Assembly (NCBI GenBank): GCA_040221375.1
Contig: JAVKEP010000063.1
Location: 1 to 26,650, forward strand
From: SHAN690 sp040221375
GTDB lineage: Bacteria > Bacteroidota > Bacteroidia > Flavobacteriales_G > Salibacteraceae
Direction of reading: 5' to 3'
DNA length: 26,650 bases
This document shows positions 13,925-22,895 of the stretch, piece after piece. Each line of letters begins with the position of its first letter. Position 1 is the stretch's first letter. Below the pieces are notes generated by a model that worked only from the letters and a program-made list of their open reading frames with translations, searched no databases and had not been told where the DNA came from. The position numbers and the translations under genes are program-made.

Positions 13925-16900
13925 CTAGAATGGACTGAATGGTGAAATTGGATTGAAAAGTACATTATTCATTATTATATCATACCACAGACGCTGACTT
14001 GTTGGAATCTCAGGCGTTATCAATGTTGTCATTCCACCACCGCCAAATACAGAAACTAAATTCAACCCTGGTCCAACCCCAACTCCCGCTCCAAATTCTA
14101 TTATTCTCCAGTCGTTAGTCCAAGAATATTGGGCAAACCCATTGATTTGAACCATATCAGCGGTGAGGGCACGCTCAACACCACCAAGCAGGTCAACACT
14201 TGCTCCTACAGTCTTGTATTTTCCAGCAAATGAGCCCGGTGTTCTTGCACCAGTCGGAGTATAGGCAATAAAAAGACTCTTGTTAGCGGAAATGGTAGCC
14301 TCAAATCCGGGGCCAGCCCGAAGTACACTCTCACCTCCTACGAACGTATACCAATATCCGCCATATTCAGAATTCAAAAACATAACATTATGCCCGAGAA
14401 CTGAATGGCTTGAACCTATGAATGCCTGCCCGGTAAACGTGCCTGTGATCTGATACCCAACTGCAAAATCTTCCAATGAAGCATCGCGGTAGTCATACTT
14501 TTTATTTTCGCCTAACTCAAAAGGTACTTCAATTACTGTGATCTTTACTTCAGAAGTTTGAATATAAACCTCCTTGCCATCTGTGCCTCTAATCAGAATA
14601 TCATCATTATCCGACACATCCTGCATCACCTCCACACTTTGATTGACAGACTGCGCTACTACATCTAGGCCTAGTGGCACGGCCGCCGCTCCTACAGCAT
14701 TTACAAAGTTGAACGCCCCAGCGCTCAGACAAATTGCCGCGTCGCCCATCGGATCTGCATAGTAAATCGGGTTGTTGTCAAACGCAACGTAGGTGCTTTG
14801 CCACGGCTGCACCACTGGATCGGTAGAATACCACCTAGCCAACCTCGGATCATAGTGCCTAAAGTAGGTTGAATACGCATTATCATAGCCTTTGACCTCG
14901 TCGTCTTGCTCCATACCGTTGTGACCGTATTTATAGGCTTGGCTGTTAGAGGTACGCCCAGGCATGGCCATACCGAATGGATAGTAGTCTGAATGCGAAG
15001 TCACATCTGCCACAAATGACGTATTGTGCACTTGGACGGAATTCAGATAATAGGTACCAGCTGTGCTGCTGTTTCGAAAGACCTTGATGTCCGTAGACGC
15101 AGAGGTTGCCGTGAAATAGAAGCCAACGCTACCAGAAGCAGTCGTTGAACCAGAACCTAAATCGGTGCTGCCGCCATTAGGATAGGCTTTGAAGCCAACA
15201 TCAACTGCGGTGTTGATGTTTAAATCCATCTCAAACCAATAAGTCTCTCCAGCCACGGTGCTAATCGTCTTGACGGCTCCATCGTTTTGATTTGGTGGAA
15301 CTACTACCAATCGGAAATTGGTATTATCAACGGTCACCCACGAACCACTCGGATCAGCTGCCCAGCCTTCTGTGGTACCTCCCGTAAACGAAACATTATG
15401 CAGTTCGCTGACTTCATTGAAGAGTTTCACATCGCTTACCGTAGCTTGTACATTGCCGAGATGGTCTGTTAACTCGAAGTACTTATCGCCCGAATAGAAG
15501 GCACTGGCGGTTACGCTTTCCTCATGGTTGATGACAGTGGGGGTACCACCGACTACTGCTTTTGAGTAGACTGGCTTGTTTCGTGCGTGCGTTCCATGTC
15601 TTTTGTAACCTACAATCGGCACATGAGATAGGGTCATGTCATACGTGAAATCACCGCTGATCAAACCGTCCTCATCGTAGTTACTCTCGTACATCGACAT
15701 TAGGTCTCCACTCGCTCCATGCATGTAGTAGGTATATGACTTATCCGCGGTAACCGGGTCTTCAATCAGCTTCCGTACCCTGTTGCCAAAGGCATCGTAG
15801 TCAAACTTCACATAATTCACTGTGCCCGTACCCAATGTGATTTGCTTGACTTTACCAGAGGCTGTATAGCTAATGTCTGAGATGTTGGCCTGCACATCGC
15901 CTATAAGTTGACCAATTGAGTTGTACGTATAATTTCCGGTGGCCTGTCCCGACTTAATGTCATCATAACCGCTATAATTGGTTCCTCCGTCGGAGACATA
16001 ATCTAGTCGATCTGAACCTGCGGTCAGTGTGAACGTCAAGATATCCATGTCTGTTCCTATGGTAGCGTTTCCATTTCGGTTCAGTCCTAGGATGTTCCCG
16101 TTTGGATCAAAGGTATAGGTCGATGCAAAGTCTGTTAATGTTGATGTACTACCCCAAGTGTTCGTTCCAAGATCTAAATTCTGGTAGGCATTCATCGCCT
16201 TTAGTCGTGAAAGCTGATCGTATTTGTAAGCAGTTCCTTGAGACAACAGCCCATCGATGGATGTAACCTTATGGCGCATAGCTCCATTGAACAATTGGTA
16301 AGAACCTGCATCTAGGGCACTGCTTGCGAAGTCAGCTATCGGATGATTGGCGGTAGACAATGGTTCTATCTCGCTGTAGTCATCGTCATAGTACGCTAGA
16401 GAAAAAGCATAGGCATCTTCAGCTACCGTCTTGTGGATCTTGTTGAAATCACCCAAGAACCCTAAGGTACCATCATTGCCTGGATCCCTAGTCGCGCTCA
16501 AGCTATTGCTATTGACTCCTTTGACCCAATTATGAATCGTGTAGTAGTGGTCTTCTCCATACACCTTTTTGTCGCCCAACTCAACGCGGGCCAAAGGACC
16601 ATGATCGTAATAGTAATACTTGACATCCTGCTTCCAAACGAGCTCATCTTGACTTGTCTCTATGCTAGCCAAGCGATTGTTATTGTCATAAAAGAAACGA
16701 GTATAATATGCGTCAGGATGTCTTTTATCAGAACTTCCTCCATACTCCTCACCTTGGAAATTTACTGCAAGTAGGTTGCCTGTACTATGATCGAATTCGT
16801 ATTGCGTATACTTTACACCAGGCTTATAGGCACCGTTGTTGTACGTGTCCAGCTCTTTGTTGTGGAAGACAACAAACTCGATGTTTCCCTGCTCATCGTA

Positions 16901-19900
16901 GCTGTAGTGATATGCATTGTCATAGTTGTCAATGGTTGCGTAATTTTGATACACGGCCACCATTGCAATCCTGTCTTGTAGATTCCGCTGTGTAAGCACA
17001 GGTTGTGTCGTTGGAAAACCAGAAGAAGCATTGTATACAATGCGGGTAATTTCATTTCTACCTCCAGAGGTAATGAAGGTTTCTACGTCACAACGACCGC
17101 TAGTATATCCATCAGGATTTGTGAAGCTGGATACCACACCATACTCGACGATACGATCGTGCTCATCTCTCCATGTGTAATTGTATTTTGGAGTTGAACT
17201 GGCAGCTTGTTTGGCGTTCTGAGTATATATGAGTTTTCCGGCATCGTCATACCAATACTTCATTTTACCAACGTCGGGTGAGACACTCTCAACCACTTGG
17301 TTTCGCGTATTGTAGCGGTACTTGGTTTCCATGGTATGTGCAGGAATCAATGTCGCACCCGTCTCTCGCGCTACATCAACAGCATCGCTGGCAGCGGTTG
17401 TAATCAGTATCGTAGTATGATCGATTCCGTTAGGAGGAACGGTCTTTACCAAGTTTCCTACCTGATCGAAATAGAAGAGAGTGAAATGATATTCATACAA
17501 CTGATGATCCCATGTCAATTCCTCCGTTTCTACGGCAAGGCTGCATTGTTGTGTATAGAGACCTGCAAATAAATCAGTCTGATACTCTAAATGATCTTGA
17601 TAATCGTTCCAAGCATTGAACTCAGCAAGGGCGTATTGTTCTAGAATACAATCATCGATTATGTCTTGATCCAACTTTTGAATCTCAGGTGTACAAAGGG
17701 CTAGCTCGGACTCTATGTAACAGGTCTTGATCGGGTAGCATGTCGTGTACCCATCTATTGTGGTGGAATAGGTGCTAGTACCATCGCTGAAGTCGGCATC
17801 CATGGTAAAGTCATGGTTCATTCCATTTACGCTAGTAGATAATGGCGCCAGGTTGCTCACTTCTACGAGCCCACCCATATTCACATATGATGGAAGCGAT
17901 GTACCTTGAATATCTAGATGCATCTGGCATTCAGAGATAGGCTCATCATCGATGATCATTCCAATATTAAAATCACCTGACATACTGGTGCTCGTAGTGG
18001 AGTTATCTGCCCAAAAGAAGTGTCCGACAGTGTAATCGAATAAGTAGCTACCCCAAAAATTGGTCAAGGAGATCAAATTAGATGGACTAGTAGAAAGGTT
18101 TAGAAGATCGTCGTTTTCGACGAGCTCGTTAATCGTTTCTTCCAGTTCTCCAACATGTTCGTACGGATCGGTACAATAGGTTCCCCCAGCAGTTGATGCC
18201 ATGTCACATCGCTCCAACATTGTGTTGATCTGTGCGATTGAAAAATTGGTGAGGTATTCACTATTGATGTAATTGCGCAGCACCAAATCGAAGTAAGTGA
18301 AGTTGGTAGAATACGAATGGAGCGTGGTGACGTCATTTACTGCATCCGTAAGTAGGTCACAATCCAAACAAGTATTGCATCCAATATTGATAAAGGTCTC
18401 TCGGTCAAGCGCTTCCAAAGCGGCTACAGTAGCAGCGTTCCAAGTTGCAGAAGGCGCCCAATTTGCACTGTATTCTTGAAAATAAATGTCGTTGCAATCA
18501 CATACATACTGATCGTACATGGGAAGCGAAATACCATATTGATGCTGGAAATAATCCTGACCATCAACAACCAATGGAATGGAGGACGACAGGTTCAGAA
18601 AGTCATATTCATTCTGAAGAATTCTATCACAACCACATTCATCGAGTTTAGATTGAGAAACACTTTCCGTATGACCATAAGGCATTGGGTCGCTGATGAG
18701 CCAAGGGCTGCATAATTCAGATTTGTAGGAGGACCCTAAATGAAAGGCCATGACTTCGTCGATAGAAGTGTTGCCATTTCCAGTCTGTGACCCAGAAGGC
18801 AAGGTGGATGCCCCCCCTAGATTGGATATATCACAACCAAGTGTACACAGTTCGAATATTTCATTCAAAATAGGTGTGGTCAGCAGTCCAAGAGAACAGG
18901 AAGACAATGCCTCATCCCAATACAGCATCTTCTCCAAGCATTCGTCCTCACACTGATCTTCAATCGAAACGGTTGCCTCTTCCATAAAAATTGGATAGCG
19001 CGGGATTTTATCAGCATATAAATGCTCTGTAGTACCGTGACAAGGTTGTTCTGTGGTATAATAAGGTGAATTCTTAAAATTGAACTCATTTGGGTCGTAA
19101 TCAAAATATCTGCTGCCGATGCAACCGTTGTAGCAATAGTTCTCTATGGAATAATTGATTGCGATTTCACGAATCATTTCTTGTTTCATCCCTTGATACA
19201 GCTCCTGAAACATCAACCAAACCAAATCTTCGCTGCACCCTGGTGAATTATAGTCTGGGGAATTGGCCAGGCAAGTGTTGATTTGAATCTCAGTCGTCGC
19301 TTCTGGACAATAAGCATATACCAAAGCCATATCCCACATTGTATACGTCGAGAGACCTACGGTTACAAAATTTTGCATCGTGTTTATCGCCTGCCCGTAG
19401 TAGCTCAACCCCGGAGAATTCGCGTCAAAAAAGAATGGGTCTTTATTGGAAGTGTTCACTCCTATTGCAGAAGGAACTCCTTGGGATGTCCCTGCATTCA
19501 AAGGATTGAAATAGCCTACGCTGTTTGCATCTACATACTTAGTCTCAAGGTTGAAATAGTAGTCCCAAGTATTGCTTCCAGACAAGTTGTGTTGAATGCA
19601 GATATCGTAGAGACAATACTCCGGGTGATACTCTACTAAAGAATAAGCCCAGCTAGGATTATTGGCAAAATTCACGATGAACAAATCGACACTTACAGCG
19701 GGATCTTCAGGCAGATAGAGTGTTCCGTTTATATTGATGTAGGATGGATTTCCTTGGGCATCGACATAAGGAGTTGTTGGATTTCTCCAATGCTCATTCA
19801 ATCCTAACTGATTGGACGTATTGAGCACGGAAAGTGGAAACACAGATGGATCCCAAGTGCCATTATCATCAAAAAGTGCATACTGCCCCCCAGGTGTCAC

Positions 19901-22183
19901 ATCAGCTAGCAATACTTGAAGAAGGTCATCACATGGATCGGTTTCTGCACAAGCGAGTATGCACTCCTGAAATAGAATGTAGTATTGCTCTGTTGTACCT
20001 CCACCTCCAAGCCATGCTTCTAGGGTTCCGAGTTGATCCACACAAGAATTCTCACAAGGAGTATTCCCACAGTCTAAATCAAAGCCTTCCGCAAATTCAT
20101 CTGATAAAAAGTCATCAAAAGGTGTAATACAGCCACTTTTTAGGTATGACTCTGTGTAATATTCCAAATTGGAATTATCAACTGTAAGCGTTTTGGTTAC
20201 TGTATAAGGCCCTTTTTCGAGGTAGAGATCATCAATAAACGCTTCAAACTCAGCGATAGTAGACTCGCAGACATCATCAATGGTCGTAGGGCCAATGCTA
20301 TAGTCTGTGTCAAACCATTCTACCCCGCAAAAGTCCTCAATATGGATGTTGAGCACATAATGACAATCATAGCACAAGTCTTCCATGCATGCTAGGCTAA
20401 AGGACTCAGGGGTCATTGCGTACCTAAAATCCTGATCACCTGAAATGTCTATGTAAAATTGGCTCGTAAACTCCCAGAAATTGTTGCCTTCTTCAAGGAT
20501 GGTTTCGACAACCACCGCTGAACCCGTGGCATTTACCTCATTGTCAAGATTCATCAATGTGGGAGGTGCTTCGCCGACCACAGATGTAGCGATGACTTGC
20601 CCTTTACCATCGATGTATTTAGCCATCATTTGGCCATTCTCATCCGTAATGCTGACCCGAGAATAATTGTCATTCCACCCTACGTTGGTTCCGAATAAAT
20701 GATTTAATAGTACTTGAGAAGGCGTGGTGTACTCAATCAACTTCTCATGCCCATTCACGAGATTGTGTACGTCGCCAGGCATAGTAACTTTTTGCACTCT
20801 ACCCGTATGATCGCGTGTATACTCAATTTGTGTAAAAGGAAATTTTTCGGCCTGCGGAACAAATCCTTGGGACCCATCATCATTTGTATTGGTATATGAA
20901 TAATACTTGGAGGCGCCATACCCTGTGTGCATTCCTTCTAAGTCGATGAAGCAATCATTCAAGGGATCGTCTTTGTCAAAATCTTCCTTGGAATAAGGTG
21001 AGGTTCCGAAAGGGTTTCGATTGAAATTATCGTAATAATCCATCGAATTAGATTCTGTAGGTGCAACGAGGGATTTCACGGCGGGCCTGCCATAATGATC
21101 GTAGAAGGTTTCAGTCAGCAGCGCTTTGTCCACTTCTCTATTCTTTACTAAGTTCTGTCGATTGCGCATGGTTCCGTCATAATACACCACACTGGAGCTG
21201 AAGATTCCATCGTCTCCAAATGAATTATAGGTTGCCCAGTTCAAATCGTCGTCTACCATAGGCGTGGTTATTTCATAAACGCTCTCAGGATAGGCATCAA
21301 CTATCATCCCCGCGTAATCAGATAGAGACCACGCACCGTTTTTCCAAGGCATTTCGTCAGGTACATTTAGGCTCCCATCATCATCTACGAATTTGGCAAC
21401 AGCACGCACTCTATAGACGATATAGCCTTCATCGTAAATGATTGGTATCCGGACAAAACTCTGCTTCGTCCTGATATTACTAGCGTCATAACGCAAGTTA
21501 TACGGCAAGGAATTCATGGAAACACTACCTCCTGAGCCATTGTAATTATCCACGAACGCCCATTCAACTTCATAGTACGCCGCCCCTTCTATCATTTCCC
21601 ATGACAGTTCCAATTCTTGATCAATCACCGACTTATAGACTTCTGGAACCTCAGTGTGGTCAAAATGATAGTAGCGTTCAACCAGGACTTGGTTTTCAAG
21701 CTTGAATGCATCCGGGATTGTGACCAACCCAGTAGAAACGTTAGTGACGGTTAAGTTGGCAATATGCCCCCCGTTAAACACAAGCAAATCTTCAGACTTA
21801 AAGGAAGTCCCTGCGGCCGGGTCGTACTCAACGCTTAACGATCCTGTATGTGTTGTAACACCGCCCAATGCATCGGTTAAATCCAAGCTAAAATCCACTG
21901 TTAACGTACATGCCGAAAGCTTAGCGATTTCATCTTGTGAATAAGAAAGACGAATTACGTTCATCACTTTTCCATGTTTGAACCTATTTTGCATCCATGA
22001 TGTCGGATTGTTCTGCATCACTGGATACCTTCCATCTACGAGATAAATAACAGCACTTGTAGCAATGTTTTCACCATTGAGATGCTTTCGATAATCTTCT
22101 GTGGCAGCATCGGCCTTTGTAATAATCATTACATGAAGCAGAAGAAGCAAAAAGTTCTGGAATATTGTTTTTTGGCGTAGCAT
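13925..22183 (-). CDS. Giant RHS-repeat protein with Cys-rich central region and CBM-like insert
   Basis: About 2,752 residues. I chose ATG 22183 for its signal peptide (MLRQKTIFQNFLLLLLHVMI, then TKADA); an upstream ATG at 22207, overlapping the previous gene, is possible. An N-terminal region contains a fibronectin-like stretch and the first YD motifs at ~360-470 (ETFYDHYGRPAVKS, IEYTRDHTGRVQKV). Residues ~600-1500 form a Cys-rich region of about 40 cysteines. YD repeats resume near 1560 and continue through the RHS core (DHLGNVQATVSD ~2241; DYYPFGM ~2398; FRHYDPRLARWYSTDPVVQP ~2450), ending at YADPMGD ~2480. A CBM-like beta domain (~2258-2395) is inserted in the core. The last ~275 residues are a unique Gly-rich tail. 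RHS proteins form YD-repeat shells enclosing a C-terminal effector; here the effector is not recognised. Neighbours are a LolA-like gene upstream and two small genes downstream. Confidence 0.94.
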   Translation of the reverse strand: MLRQKTIFQNFLLLLLHVMIITKADAATEDYRKHLNGENIATSAVIYLVDGRYPVMQNNPTSWMQNRFKHGKVMNVIRLSYSQDEIAKLSACTLTVDFSLDLTDALGGVTTHTGSLSVEYDPAAGTSFKSEDLLVFNGGHIANLTVTNVSTGLVTIPDAFKLENQVLVERYYHFDHTEVPEVYKSVIDQELELSWEMIEGAAYYEVEWAFVDNYNGSGGSVSMNSLPYNLRYDASNIRTKQSFVRIPIIYDEGYIVYRVRAVAKFVDDDGSLNVPDEMPWKNGAWSLSDYAGMIVDAYPESVYEITTPMVDDDLNWATYNSFGDDGIFSSSVVYYDGTMRNRQNLVKNREVDKALLTETFYDHYGRPAVKSLVAPTESNSMDYYDNFNRNPFGTSPYSKEDFDKDDPLNDCFIDLEGMHTGYGASKYYSYTNTNDDGSQGFVPQAEKFPFTQIEYTRDHTGRVQKVTMPGDVHNLVNGHEKLIEYTTPSQVLLNHLFGTNVGWNDNYSRVSITDENGQMMAKYIDGKGQVIATSVVGEAPPTLMNLDNEVNATGSAVVVETILEEGNNFWEFTSQFYIDISGDQDFRYAMTPESFSLACMEDLCYDCHYVLNIHIEDFCGVEWFDTDYSIGPTTIDDVCESTIAEFEAFIDDLYLEKGPYTVTKTLTVDNSNLEYYTESYLKSGCITPFDDFLSDEFAEGFDLDCGNTPCENSCVDQLGTLEAWLGGGGTTEQYYILFQECILACAETDPCDDLLQVLLADVTPGGQYALFDDNGTWDPSVFPLSVLNTSNQLGLNEHWRNPTTPYVDAQGNPSYININGTLYLPEDPAVSVDLFIVNFANNPSWAYSLVEYHPEYCLYDICIQHNLSGSNTWDYYFNLETKYVDANSVGYFNPLNAGTSQGVPSAIGVNTSNKDPFFFDANSPGLSYYGQAINTMQNFVTVGLSTYTMWDMALVYAYCPEATTEIQINTCLANSPDYNSPGCSEDLVWLMFQELYQGMKQEMIREIAINYSIENYCYNGCIGSRYFDYDPNEFNFKNSPYYTTEQPCHGTTEHLYADKIPRYPIFMEEATVSIEDQCEDECLEKMLYWDEALSSCSLGLLTTPILNEIFELCTLGCDISNLGGASTLPSGSQTGNGNTSIDEVMAFHLGSSYKSELCSPWLISDPMPYGHTESVSQSKLDECGCDRILQNEYDFLNLSSSIPLVVDGQDYFQHQYGISLPMYDQYVCDCNDIYFQEYSANWAPSATWNAATVAALEALDRETFINIGCNTCLDCDLLTDAVNDVTTLHSYSTNFTYFDLVLRNYINSEYLTNFSIAQINTMLERCDMASTAGGTYCTDPYEHVGELEETINELVENDDLLNLSTSPSNLISLTNFWGSYLFDYTVGHFFWADNSTTSTSMSGDFNIGMIIDDEPISECQMHLDIQGTSLPSYVNMGGLVEVSNLAPLSTSVNGMNHDFTMDADFSDGTSTYSTTIDGYTTCYPIKTCYIESELALCTPEIQKLDQDIIDDCILEQYALAEFNAWNDYQDHLEYQTDLFAGLYTQQCSLAVETEELTWDHQLYEYHFTLFYFDQVGNLVKTVPPNGIDHTTILITTAASDAVDVARETGATLIPAHTMETKYRYNTRNQVVESVSPDVGKMKYWYDDAGKLIYTQNAKQAASSTPKYNYTWRDEHDRIVEYGVVSSFTNPDGYTSGRCDVETFITSGGRNEITRIVYNASSGFPTTQPVLTQRNLQDRIAMVAVYQNYATIDNYDNAYHYSYDEQGNIEFVVFHNKELDTYNNGAYKPGVKYTQYEFDHSTGNLLAVNFQGEEYGGSSDKRHPDAYYTRFFYDNNNRLASIETSQDELVWKQDVKYYYYDHGPLARVELGDKKVYGEDHYYTIHNWVKGVNSNSLSATRDPGNDGTLGFLGDFNKIHKTVAEDAYAFSLAYYDDDYSEIEPLSTANHPIADFASSALDAGSYQLFNGAMRHKVTSIDGLLSQGTAYKYDQLSRLKAMNAYQNLDLGTNTWGSTSTLTDFASTYTFDPNGNILGLNRNGNATIGTDMDILTFTLTAGSDRLDYVSDGGTNYSGYDDIKSGQATGNYTYNSIGQLIGDVQANISDISYTASGKVKQITLGTGTVNYVKFDYDAFGNRVRKLIEDPVTADKSYTYYMHGASGDLMSMYESNYDEDGLISGDFTYDMTLSHVPIVGYKRHGTHARNKPVYSKAVVGGTPTVINHEESVTASAFYSGDKYFELTDHLGNVQATVSDVKLFNEVSELHNVSFTGGTTEGWAADPSGSWVTVDNTNFRLVVVPPNQNDGAVKTISTVAGETYWFEMDLNINTAVDVGFKAYPNGGSTDLGSGSTTASGSVGFYFTATSASTDIKVFRNSSTAGTYYLNSVQVHNTSFVADVTSHSDYYPFGMAMPGRTSNSQAYKYGHNGMEQDDEVKGYDNAYSTYFRHYDPRLARWYSTDPVVQPWQSTYVAFDNNPIYYADPMGDAAICLSAGAFNFVNAVGAAAVPLGLDVVAQSVNQSVEVMQDVSDNDDILIRGTDGKEVYIQTSEVKITVIEVPFELGENKKYDYRDASLEDFAVGYQITGTFTGQAFIGSSHSVLGHNVMFLNSEYGGYWYTFVGGESVLRAGPGFEATISANKSLFIAYTPTGARTPGSFAGKYKTVGASVDLLGGVERALTADMVQINGFAQYSWTNDWRIIEFGAGVGVGPGLNLVSVFGGGGMTTLITPEIPTSQRLWYDIIMNNVLFNPISPFSPF

Positions 22184-22187
22184 GGCT

Positions 22188-22892
22188 TCAAATCTGAGGT
22201 TTAACATTCTGAGGATTTACAATCACATATCCATCGTATTTCGATGTGGTAACCAACTCTCCGTTGGCATCGTATTCGAAAAATTCGTTTAGCTTGAATC
22301 TCGATATATCAAGATCAGTGTTCGGAGAAAAAGAAGTTGCCGTTATTACTCTTTTCGGGTACACTTTCTCCCGATCACCATACGGTCTTGGAAGTAGTGA
22401 GTATTCAGTCATCGAGAGAATTTGCAATTGTTCAGGATCCAATAAATACTCTACAATCGAGCGCAAATCCGTTACGAACAAAAGCTTTAAAACAATCATT
22501 CCATCTTCCCTACTTTCAAGCGCAAACGTATCCGCCGCTCCTAACTGTTTCTGAAGGTTAGGGCTGAGAAGATTTCCTTTTATACCTTCATCAGCTCTTC
22601 CCAAGTACACTGTATGATTTCCCCGATCCATTTTTAGAAAATAGTCCGGAGATACCATGATAAGCGATGAGGGCCCCTCTGAGATGAGGTATTCTCCGCG
22701 CATGTTGATCAAGGCGTTATTTACTCGGGTAGGCTGCTTGTCAGAAGCGTCTATGTACTCCAAGACCGTTTGCTGGATTGAAACCTCTTTCAACAATGCA
22801 TACTTCTGATCAATTGCCTTCAGAACCTCAACTTGAGTGTACCCAGAGAGCGTGAGCACAAGGCCCAGAATGGTGAGTTGTATACTTTTCAT
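22188..22892 (-). CDS. Exported protein, possibly LolA-like
   Basis: A 234-residue protein with a signal peptide (MKSIQLTILGLVLTLSGYTQ). The mature part alternates strands and polar turns: ALINMRGEYLISEGPSS, SPDYFLKMDRGNHTVYLG, then FVTDLRSIVEYLLDPEQLQI. This resembles the LolA/LppX-like half-barrel that binds lipid or lipoproteins, but I see no diagnostic residue, so this is tentative. No Cys is visible. It sits between two giant YD/RHS-type genes: 3 bp after the stop of the upstream giant and 4 bp before the chosen RHS start, so all three are very likely one transcript. A periplasmic chaperone or carrier acting on the two giant exported proteins would fit, but this is context-based inference. 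Confidence 0.8.
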   Translation of the reverse strand: MKSIQLTILGLVLTLSGYTQVEVLKAIDQKYALLKEVSIQQTVLEYIDASDKQPTRVNNALINMRGEYLISEGPSSLIMVSPDYFLKMDRGNHTVYLGRADEGIKGNLLSPNLQKQLGAADTFALESREDGMIVLKLLFVTDLRSIVEYLLDPEQLQILSMTEYSLLPRPYGDREKVYPKRVITATSFSPNTDLDISRFKLNEFFEYDANGELVTTSKYDGYVIVNPQNVKPQI

Positions 22893-22895
22893 TGC

